Shown piece by piece: positions 1 through 4,702 of a stretch of DNA of 5,293 nt. Source of the DNA: Candidatus Bathyarchaeota archaeon CG07_land_8_20_14_0_80_47_9 (GTDB lineage Archaea > Thermoproteota > Bathyarchaeia > Bathyarchaeales > Bathycorpusculaceae). The position numbers were made by a program, and so were the translations under genes. Within the stretch, counting starts at the first letter, position 1. The number at the start of each line of letters is the position of its first letter. Where the stretch lies: contig PEWI01000030.1 in NCBI GenBank assembly GCA_002779555.1, positions 1 to 5,293 on the forward strand, given 5' to 3'. The notes under the pieces were generated by a model, which saw nothing but the letters and a program-made list of their open reading frames with translations, did no database searches and was not told where the DNA came from.

Positions 1-625
1 GTCCTGGTCTGCCTTTCGCTTTAACTTTGAACCATAGAATTCCTTTCTCTGCCGTTTGAATTGTGTAAATGTTTTTGCCGTTTACTGGGAGTGCTAGGCC
101 CCCGCCCTCGTTTAACACGTAGTCTGTTCGAATTTTTTCGGGATGATTGCGGACCAACCAGCCTGCTCCTGCTTCCCCGCCTTTTTCCTCGTCTGCTGTT
201 GCAGCCAGTATAACGTCACCTTTAAGCTTCATATTGTTCCTTTTCAGAAGCTTCATGACCATAACTTCCATAGCCGTCATTGACTTCATGTCCAATGCGC
301 CACGTCCCCAAACAAACCCGTCCTTGACCACGCCGCCGAACGGGCCTACACTCCACTCTTTCGGATTTGCAGCCACAACATCCAAATGCGAAAGCAAAAG
401 CAAACTTGGTTTTTCACCTGTTCCTCGAAGGCGTGTGATTACGTTTCCTCTTCCGGGTGCAGACTCGAATTGCTCACATTTGAATCCGTCTTTTTCCAAC
501 GCTCTTGTAGTGTATTTTGTGGCTGGAGTTTCGTTTCCAGGCGGGTTTGTCGTGTTTATGCGGATTAGGCCGCTGAGGAATTCCGTGACCTCTTGTTCAA
601 TTTCCTTCAGAAGTTTGGCACACAT
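1..625 (-). CDS. M20-family zinc metallopeptidase / deacylase (ArgE/DapE-like), N-terminal part
   Basis: Reading the minus strand from an ATG at 625 gives 208 open codons that run off the left edge, so the C-terminal part is missing. Members of peptidase family M20 (acetylornithine deacetylase, succinyl-diaminopimelate desuccinylase, carboxypeptidase G2) hydrolyse amide bonds with two zinc ions. The family signatures are in order: LIRINTTNPPGNE near residues 20-32, SHLDVV with H80 (zinc) and D82, WSVGPFGG at 91-98, the DGFVWGRGALDMKS block with bridging D112, ADEEKGGEAG with catalytic E146 and zinc ligand E147, and NEGGG with E173. The fragment ends at KGRPG, just where the family normally enters its dimerisation (lid) domain. 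An AGGTGA Shine-Dalgarno sequence lies about 9 bases before the ATG, which supports this start over the in-frame TTG beside it. It is transcribed divergently from the phosphoesterase gene. The family is clear, but ArgE, DapE or a general peptidase cannot be separated from this half, so no symbol is given. Confidence 0.93.
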   Translation of the reverse strand, partial: MCAKLLKEIEQEVTEFLSGLIRINTTNPPGNETPATKYTTRALEKDGFKCEQFESAPGRGNVITRLRGTGEKPSLLLLSHLDVVAANPKEWSVGPFGGVVKDGFVWGRGALDMKSMTAMEVMVMKLLKRNNMKLKGDVILAATADEEKGGEAGAGWLVRNHPEKIRTDYVLNEGGGLALPVNGKNIYTIQTAEKGILWFKVKAKGRPG

Positions 626-641
626 TTCGGCAATTCACCTG

Positions 642-680
642 TCGGTCAGAGTATTAGTGCGTTATTGACTTAAGATTTTA
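642..680 (-). promoter_or_regulatory. Candidate box A promoter of the M20 peptidase gene
   Basis: Read on the minus strand, the sequence AAAATCTTAAGTCA (complement of about 667-680) resembles the CTTAAATA-type box A seen ahead of two other genes in this window. It lies about 40-55 bases upstream of the ATG at 625. This would put the transcript start near 645 and give a leader of roughly 20 bases containing the AGGTGA ribosome site. This is pattern matching only. Confidence 0.4.
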
Positions 681-728
681 CCCTTTCAAATTTCCCCATG
701 AAGTCTGGATATTGACTTCTGCGAAGGC

Positions 729-748
729 TTTCAGATACGTATCTGGAA
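729..748. promoter_or_regulatory. 20-bp palindrome, candidate operator between divergent genes
   Basis: The core CAGATACGTATCTG (732-745) is a perfect 14-bp palindrome. It extends to 729-748 with a single mismatched pair (731/746). It lies in the intergenic region between the divergent peptidase and phosphoesterase genes and ends 2 bases before a TTTATTT box A candidate on the plus strand. A dyad this close to the TATA element is the usual layout for a homodimeric regulator that blocks or recruits TBP/TFB. The regulator is unknown. Confidence 0.45.
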
Positions 749-760
749 TGTTTATTTAGT
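749..760 (+). promoter_or_regulatory. Candidate box A promoter of the phosphoesterase gene
   Basis: TGTTTATTTAGT is an AT-rich TATA-like element about 60 bases before the ATG at 816. It would place transcription start near 780, giving a leader of about 35 bases. A second AT-rich stretch, GTTTTAACTT at 769-778, is a weaker alternative and would leave a leader of about 15 bases. Confidence 0.4.
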
Positions 761-815
761 CATTGAAAGTTTTAACTTGACAGGTCACAAACAGTGATAA
801 TAGAGGGCACTTCGA

Positions 816-1361
816 ATGGCTACAGAGCAGTCTCAAGTCTTGCCTAAGCTACGCGAAATGGGATTGACAAAGACCATCGGCCTAATATCAGACACGCACG
901 TGCCCGCTCGAGCCAGAGAAATACCCAAAGAGGTCTTCGTGGTTTTCGAGAACGTCGACTTCATAGTGCACGCAGGCGACTTGGTGGACCTGTCAGTCAT
1001 CGATGACTTGGAGCAGCTTGCACCCGTCTTGGCAGTTTATGGGAATATGGACGGGCCGGAGATTCGCGGGAAACTGCCAAAAGTGAATTCGGTCAAGGTT
1101 TTTGACTGGAAAATTGGAATCATGCACAACCCCAGCGCACTTTTCGGAACGCGCAAAATGCGGGAAATTGCCCTACAGAACGGTTTTGACGCCCTTGTCT
1201 TCGGACACACTCACAGTTCGAGCATTAGGTGGGAAGGAAACAAGCTGTTCATAAACCCCGGAAGCCCAACAAACCCTGTTCCTCCCTTCATAACCAAGCC
1301 GTCTGTCGCTCTGCTGCGTGTAAGCAAAGAAAGAATAGCCCCTGAGATAGTCCAGATTTAG
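816..1361 (+). CDS. YfcE/MJ0936-type metallophosphoesterase
   Basis: A 181-residue calcineurin-like phosphoesterase of the small single-domain YfcE/MJ0936 family. Such enzymes hydrolyse phosphodiesters with two divalent metals; the physiological substrate is usually unknown. The metal-site motifs are in order: SDTH (D26, H28), HAGD (D55), YGNMD (N77), GIMHN (H104), FGHTH (H131, H133) and the closing NPGS at 147-150. One departure is that H104 is followed by Asn-Pro where relatives usually have Gly-His, although the ligand His itself is kept. The first 18 residues before the first beta strand exceed what the family normally has. A second in-frame ATG at 858 (M15) would give a more typical length, but a weak GAGGG ribosome site 9 bases before 816 favours the longer form. 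No signal peptide is seen, so it is cytosolic. It stands alone between two gaps. The family call is very safe; the start is less so. Confidence 0.92.
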   Translation: MATEQSQVLPKLREMGLTKTIGLISDTHVPARAREIPKEVFVVFENVDFIVHAGDLVDLSVIDDLEQLAPVLAVYGNMDGPEIRGKLPKVNSVKVFDWKIGIMHNPSALFGTRKMREIALQNGFDALVFGHTHSSSIRWEGNKLFINPGSPTNPVPPFITKPSVALLRVSKERIAPEIVQI

Positions 1362-1399
1362 ATGTTGGCTAGTGACTGTAAGATTTTCACTTTAACCCA

Positions 1400-1417
1400 C
1401 CTCTCCGCGGCGGGAGG
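1400..1417 (+). terminator. GC-rich hairpin downstream of the phosphoesterase gene
   Basis: CCTCTC (1400-1405) can pair with GGGAGG (1412-1417) through six pairs, one of them a T:G wobble, around a 6-base loop. It lies 38 bases after the phosphoesterase stop and before the next promoter candidate. The following sequence (ATGTTGTTTCG) has only a weak T-run, so a role in 3' end formation or processing is possible but not demonstrated. Confidence 0.3.
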
Positions 1418-1434
1418 ATGTTGTTTCGCAGAGA

Positions 1435-1446
1435 GTCTTAAATGCA
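1435..1446 (+). promoter_or_regulatory. Candidate box A promoter of the small-protein operon
   Basis: AGTCTTAAATGC matches the CTTAAATA-type element ahead of purA almost base for base. It is about 50 bases upstream of the ATG at 1494, so a start near 1467 and a leader of about 25 bases are expected, with the GGAGG ribosome site inside. It is the only clear promoter candidate before the set of three small genes. Confidence 0.45.
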
Positions 1447-1493
1447 GAAACTGCTGAGCGGTATTGCTGAAACATGATTGGAGGTTAGCATGT

Positions 1494-1631
1494 ATGGAGA
1501 GGTGTAAGAATCCTTGGCATAAGGAATGCAAAGGCAGCGATATCGAGGTCTACATTCAGGTCAGAGGAGAGAAGCTTCCCATCTGCAGACGGTGCTGGGG
1601 CAGAATAGCGAACAAGGATTTGGAGTGGTGA
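1494..1631 (+). CDS. 45-residue four-cysteine (putative zinc-binding) protein
   Basis: A short open frame reads MERCKNPWHKEC at its start and ICRRCWGRIANKDLEW at its end: 45 residues, rich in basic residues. C4 and C12 (with H9 between them) and the C31-x2-C34 pair would make one structural zinc site, in the manner of archaeal mini zinc-ribbon proteins. A strong GGAGG at 1480-1484 lies 9 bases before this ATG. A second ATG 4 bases upstream (1490) has closer spacing but closes after five codons. The stop TGA is part of the GGTGA ribosome site of the next gene, which begins 4 bases later, so the two are almost certainly co-translated. The paired cysteines, the ribosome site and the tight coupling together support a real gene. 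No named family is recognised. Binding of RNA, or of its neighbour's product, is a guess based on its basic character and operon position. Confidence 0.75.
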   Translation: MERCKNPWHKECKGSDIEVYIQVRGEKLPICRRCWGRIANKDLEW

Positions 1632-1635
1632 AAAG

Positions 1636-1875
1636 ATGGACGGGTTCAGCATGAACACAGCTAAATCGTTTCTCGGGAAAAACGTGAACCTTCACCTGAA
1701 AGACGGTTCCGTGATAATCAACGTTCAGCTCGCCGAGATTCAAAGAGACGAGTTGAGAAGAGAAACCCTCGTCAGATGCGTTCCATACGGAAACAAGGAC
1801 ACATTCAGAGTTCCCATGAAGAACATAGCATGGGCAGAACTGCTTAACCTCAACCTACTGCTGACCACCGGATGA
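1636..1875 (+). CDS. Small conserved-looking protein, possible Sm-like beta barrel
   Basis: 79 residues, with GGTGA (1627-1631) 4 bases before the ATG, overlapping the stop of the preceding gene. The chain starts with a short helix-like stretch (about 1-12). Next comes FLGKNVNLHLKDGSVIINVQL (12-32), an alternating beta pattern with a KDGS turn like Sm motif 1 (V-x-V-x-L-K-D-G). After a charged link, VRCVPYGNKDTFRVPMKNIAWAEL (46-69) contains a hydrophobic strand followed by a VPMKNI-x-x-AE segment reminiscent of the closing Sm2 strand. The glycine that usually follows motif 1 (as in L-K-D-G-x-x-x-x-G) is missing. This makes it at best a divergent Lsm/Hfq-type fold; another small barrel is equally possible. 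There is no signal peptide or membrane segment. The gene is sandwiched between the four-cysteine protein and the CxxCxxCC protein. The coding call is firm; the fold is an inference from pattern alone. Confidence 0.8.
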   Translation: MDGFSMNTAKSFLGKNVNLHLKDGSVIINVQLAEIQRDELRRETLVRCVPYGNKDTFRVPMKNIAWAELLNLNLLLTTG

Positions 1876-2000
1876 AAACAGTAGCGCCACAGCCGTTAAC
1901 GAAAGCCAAAATAGAGAAGCCTAGATTAGAATACGTTCATGCGCTGCTCACACTGTGGAATCTGCTGCACCAAAACGGGAATGCTGCTTTCCAACGCTGA
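1872..2000 (+). other. 42-codon overlapping ORF, possible leader peptide or out-of-frame N-terminus
   Basis: An ATG at 1872 overlaps the TGA stop of the preceding gene (ATGA). It opens a frame reading MKTVAPQPLTKAKIEKPRLEYV and continues to a TGA at 1998-2000, inside the CxxCxxCC gene, which is in a different frame. ATGA overlaps normally mark translationally coupled starts. The peptide could be a coupling leader that delivers ribosomes to the start at 1939. Its first 22 residues could also be the N-terminus of the downstream protein, joined by a frameshift near 1936-1940. It may equally be chance. Confidence 0.25.
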
Positions 2001-2331
2001 CATTGAGCTTCTGGAAAGAGCAGGCTATGGCAGACGGGAGTTTGTACGCTACGACAAGAATGGGTACGCCAAACTGCGAAACCGCAACGGCTACTGCGTC
2101 TTCTACGACTCTGAAAAGCACCGCTGCAAGGCCTACAAGCACCGACCTTCAGGATGCCGCATATACCCAGTGGTCTACAGCGAAGAAGACGGAGTGATTG
2201 CGGATGACCTGTGCCCAGAGAAGGACACTGCATCTGCAGATGAATTGAAACGGAAAGGAACGAAAGTCGTCAAGCTTCTAGACAGGATAGACAGCGAAGC
2301 GGAAACACGCAAGCAGCGGATTTCTCTATGA
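1939..2331 (+). CDS. YkgJ-family CxxCxxCC metal-cluster protein
   Basis: 130 residues. The N-terminus carries the defining Cys cluster C3-x2-C6-x2-C9-C10. Further cysteines follow at C53 (GYCVFYD), C64 (HRCKAY), C73 (RPSGCRIYPV) and C92 (DLCPE). This arrangement is that of the putative zinc- or iron-chelating domain named after YkgJ and also found in the flagellin lysine methylase FliB. Eight cysteines suggest an iron-sulfur or zinc cluster; no enzymatic role is established for the stand-alone form. The last 35 residues are a charged helix. The start at 1939 is set by three in-frame stops immediately upstream, but it has no good ribosome site and puts the first cysteine at residue 3, with almost no leader. 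Translation may instead depend on the upstream ATG at 1872. It is 63 bases after the Sm-like gene and is probably in the same transcript. Confidence 0.88.
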   Translation: MRCSHCGICCTKTGMLLSNADIELLERAGYGRREFVRYDKNGYAKLRNRNGYCVFYDSEKHRCKAYKHRPSGCRIYPVVYSEEDGVIADDLCPEKDTASADELKRKGTKVVKLLDRIDSEAETRKQRISL

Positions 2332-2358
2332 ACATTCCTTTGACATGAAACTATCAAA

Positions 2359-2401
2359 CAATCTTAAATAAAGCTAAGCAAATTCTCTGAACGGTGATAA
2401 T
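2359..2401 (+). promoter_or_regulatory. Box A and ribosome site of purA
   Basis: CAATCTTAAATAAAG (2359-2373) is the best TATA-like element in the window. A start about 25 bases downstream would leave a leader of only about 10 bases. GGTGAT at 2393-2398 lies 3 bases before the ATG at 2402, so the Shine-Dalgarno sequence would sit at the very 5' end of the transcript. This suggests purA is transcribed independently of the small-protein operon. Confidence 0.5.
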
Positions 2402-3400
2402 ATGCCTTGCACGGTCATATGTGGAGGTTTTTGGGGAGACGAAGGTAAAGGCAAGATAATCTCTTACCTTGCACTCAAGGACAAGCTGGACTTCTGTGTA
2501 AGAACCGGTTCAGTGAACGCTGCACACACTATTTGGTACCAAGGCAAACGTTACGCGTTGCACATGGTTCCAGGCGGATTCGTCCATGAGAAATGCCGAT
2601 TGCTGATCGGAGCCGGCTCGAACGTTGAGGTTGCGCAGTTCTTTAAGGAAGTTGAAGAAACCAACGTCAAAAACCGCATAGGCATAGACAACCAAGCCTC
2701 GATAATTGAAGAGAAACACTCAGCGCAGGACAAAGCCAGTTCGCACCTGAAGGGCTTAGGCACGACAGGCCGCGGTGTGGGACCAGCAATTGAGGAAAGA
2801 GTTCGCAGAACAGCCAAGATTGCACGTGACGTTCCCGAGTTGAAACCGTATCTCGCAGACGTAGCAGCTGAAACAAACAACGCAATAAACGGAGGCAAAA
2901 ACGTTCTCCTTGAAGGAACTCAGGGATTGATGCTCTCACTTTTCTACGGCACCTACCCCTACGTGACAGGCCGAGACACAAGCGCATCGGCAATATGCTC
3001 TGAAGCGGGTGTAGGCCCGACTAAGGTTGACAATGTCCTCGTAGTGCTGAAGTCCTTCATGACTCGGGTGGGCACAGGCCCGTTACCGGGAGAACTCTCA
3101 AAGGAAGAAGCCATGAAACGCGGCTGGTTTGAAACTGCCGCAGGAACAGGCCGAGACAGACGTTCGGCACCGTTCAACTTTGAACTTGCCCGAAAAGCAG
3201 TCATGCTTAATGGCGCAACACAAGTGGCGGTGACAAAGCTTGATTGCGTGTTCCCGCAATGTAAAGGCGCAAAGGACTACAATGATCTTCCAAATGATGC
3301 AAAGCAGTTCGTAAATCAGATTGAAAAGCAAACGCGGGTTCCCGTCTCGCTGATCGGCACGGGTCCAGAGGCTTTGGACATTATTGACCGAAGACGATAG
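2402..3400 (+). CDS. purA: Adenylosuccinate synthetase, short archaeal form
   Basis: Catalyses IMP + L-aspartate + GTP to adenylosuccinate, GDP and phosphate, the committed cytosolic step to AMP. At 332 residues it matches the archaeal type (about 340) rather than the roughly 430-residue bacterial enzyme. Visible motifs: WGDEGKGK (D13 as catalytic base, K16/K18 in the GTP loop), NAAHT (H42, catalytic acid), LGTTGRGVGPA (IMP loop, T121/T122), R136 in RVRR (the cross-subunit arginine position), EGTQG (Q174), GTYPYVT (T189), GTGRDRR (R251/R253, aspartate loop) and TKLD (278-281, guanine recognition). Several positions depart from consensus: NAAHT for NAGHT, LPGEL for FPTEL, and RRSAPFN where a Gly-Trp/Phe-x-Asp stretch is usual. 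The key catalytic Asp, His and Arg remain, so activity is expected. It has its own promoter candidate, and the stop codon lies in a hairpin. The next gene starts 60 bases on. Confidence 0.96.
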   Translation: MPCTVICGGFWGDEGKGKIISYLALKDKLDFCVRTGSVNAAHTIWYQGKRYALHMVPGGFVHEKCRLLIGAGSNVEVAQFFKEVEETNVKNRIGIDNQASIIEEKHSAQDKASSHLKGLGTTGRGVGPAIEERVRRTAKIARDVPELKPYLADVAAETNNAINGGKNVLLEGTQGLMLSLFYGTYPYVTGRDTSASAICSEAGVGPTKVDNVLVVLKSFMTRVGTGPLPGELSKEEAMKRGWFETAAGTGRDRRSAPFNFELARKAVMLNGATQVAVTKLDCVFPQCKGAKDYNDLPNDAKQFVNQIEKQTRVPVSLIGTGPEALDIIDRRR

Positions 3401-3415
3401 CGGGTTTTTCCCGCT
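3399..3415 (+). terminator. Hairpin at the 3' end of purA
   Basis: AGCGGG (3399-3404) and CCCGCT (3410-3415) form a perfect 6-bp stem around a loop of five T, beginning within the TAG stop codon. The T-rich loop and GC-rich stem could mark or stabilise the purA 3' end. No T-run follows, so it is not a bacterial-style intrinsic terminator. Confidence 0.4.
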
Positions 3416-3460
3416 GATTGTGACGTTTCTGTGGAAAAACAATAAGAATTGAGGCGCAAT

Positions 3461-4633
3461 TTGCCTAACGACTCGCGGGGCTTGGCAGTGTTTAACAGAG
3501 ACTTGAAACTGATTCTGACCTGCAACGTGATAGGCTCTTTCGGAGACGGCCTCTACTCCTACCTGCTGCCAGTTTATATGAGAGAGACGCTGAGAGCGGA
3601 CCCAGTGCAAATCGGGATACTATACGCAGTGACAAACCTCTTTGCCGCGCTGACCCTCCTCTTGGCTGGAAAGCTTGCAGACAAGTATGACCGCAAGAAG
3701 ATTATGATCGCCGGCTGGCTTGCTTGGCTTCCAGCTCCACTGATTTTCTCTTTCGCAAAGGACTGGCTGCAGATGCTACCTGGGATGGTGATGTGGGGCT
3801 TCTGGCTCGGCTCGCCGACTACAACGGCCTACGTCATAACGGCGGCTGACAAACAAAAACTGACTTTGACGTTCACGACTATATCTGCCGGGTGGTCAAT
3901 GGGCTACGTTTTCTCTCCAGCCCTTGGAGGTTATCTGTCAGGTATCATGGGCATGCAGTTTGTATTCTACTTGGCCTTCATCTTCTATGCTCTGGCCTCC
4001 TTGACATTGCTGTTTATCAGAAGCCAACGCGCAAGCCAAAGCACTCAGCAGACCTCGGAAGAGCAAACGTCGTTTTTCAAGCTGCTGAGAACTGGGAAAT
4101 TGCTGAGGCTTTCACTTTTCTTTGCTTCAATAATGTTTGTCCTGATGATGTTCCGTCCCTTTGTCGCGCAATTCCTTGCCGACGTTTATCGCTATGGCGA
4201 CTTTGAAATAGGCATCTTTGGATCAGTGGCTTTCTTAAGCTCCGCGGTTCTAGGAGTTTCGTTGGGCAGGCTTGGAGACAGGTCGAGAAAATCTTATGCT
4301 CTTGCTGTCTCCATGATTCTGTGTAGTCTTTCGCTGGTTCCTCTGCTGTTGTTCTCCAACTTCTACATCCTAATAACCGCATTCTTCATTGCAGGCGGCT
4401 CTTACATCACTTGGTCTCTAATGAGCGCTATTGTCGGACCACTTGCACCGGAATCTTGCAGGGCGCGTTGGGCTTCAATACCCCAAACGGTGAGCATGTT
4501 CAGTTCGATCGTTGCGCCCTATGTCGGCGGCTTCCTGTACAATGTCTCGCCTTATTACCCTTTCATGATTGGAATTGCAGCGACGCTGATCTTTGCATTG
4601 ATCGCATCCACAGGGTTTCTTGACCGAAAGTAG
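3461..4633 (+). CDS. Major facilitator superfamily (MFS) transporter
   Basis: An integral membrane secondary transporter with about 12 hydrophobic segments in two six-helix halves, split by a charged cytoplasmic loop (about residues 187-216, from RSQRASQSTQQ). MFS motif A is clear after helix 2 as GKLADKYDRKK (70-80), and its repeat after helix 8 as GRLGDRSRKS (269-278). The PALGGYLSG segment at the end of helix 5 resembles the motif C region of drug/H+ antiporters but is not exact. No ATG exists near the N-terminus. TTG at 3461 has GAGGCG 5-6 bases upstream and gives 390 residues. TTG at 3449 would give 394 residues but lacks a ribosome site. GTG at 3488 is a third option. The substrate cannot be told; efflux of a small molecule is the commonest role for this subgroup. 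It lies 60 bases after purA with no convincing box A of its own, so partial read-through from purA is possible. Confidence 0.92.
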   Translation: MPNDSRGLAVFNRDLKLILTCNVIGSFGDGLYSYLLPVYMRETLRADPVQIGILYAVTNLFAALTLLLAGKLADKYDRKKIMIAGWLAWLPAPLIFSFAKDWLQMLPGMVMWGFWLGSPTTTAYVITAADKQKLTLTFTTISAGWSMGYVFSPALGGYLSGIMGMQFVFYLAFIFYALASLTLLFIRSQRASQSTQQTSEEQTSFFKLLRTGKLLRLSLFFASIMFVLMMFRPFVAQFLADVYRYGDFEIGIFGSVAFLSSAVLGVSLGRLGDRSRKSYALAVSMILCSLSLVPLLLFSNFYILITAFFIAGGSYITWSLMSAIVGPLAPESCRARWASIPQTVSMFSSIVAPYVGGFLYNVSPYYPFMIGIAATLIFALIASTGFLDRK

Positions 4634-4650
4634 TCGTCAGGGAGTTTGGC

Positions 4651-4702
4651 GATAGTTTTATTTCTAGGTAGGCATTTGGTTACCGTTTCAAAGGTGAAGA
4701 TT
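4651..4702 (+). promoter_or_regulatory. Box A and ribosome site of the HtrA-like protease gene
   Basis: GATAGTTTTATTTCTAG (4651-4667) is a TATA-like element 36-50 bases before the ATG at 4703. AAGGTGA (4691-4697) is a good Shine-Dalgarno sequence 5 bases before that ATG. The protease therefore probably has its own transcript, separate from the transporter. Confidence 0.5.

Noticed and set aside
147..668. 173-codon plus-strand open frame opposite the M20 peptidase
   Set aside because: It is rich in Ser/Pro/Phe, has no family motif, and is the antisense shadow of a minus-strand frame carrying all the M20 zinc-site motifs.
1362..1493. Possible tRNA or small RNA gene in the gap after the phosphoesterase
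   Set aside because: Apart from one 6-bp hairpin, no cloverleaf, D/T-loop consensus or kink-turn (C/D box) pattern could be made out.
1937..2233. 98-codon minus-strand frame and an 80-codon plus-strand frame (1955-2197) over the CxxCxxCC gene
   Set aside because: Both are out of frame with the eight-cysteine protein and have low-complexity composition, so they are shadows.
2551..2993. Long minus-strand frames under purA (2551-2898 and 2667-2993)
   Set aside because: They lie wholly opposite purA, whose frame shows a complete set of catalytic motifs. The antisense translations have no recognisable domain.
3449..3460. Four extra codons from TTG 3449 at the start of the transporter
   Set aside because: There is no ribosome site before 3449, whereas GAGGCG is well placed for TTG 3461. 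The bases 3449-3460 are better read as the ribosome-binding region.
3098..3610. 170-codon minus-strand frame across the purA/transporter junction
   Set aside because: It overlaps two well-supported plus-strand genes and has no convincing ribosome site or family resemblance.
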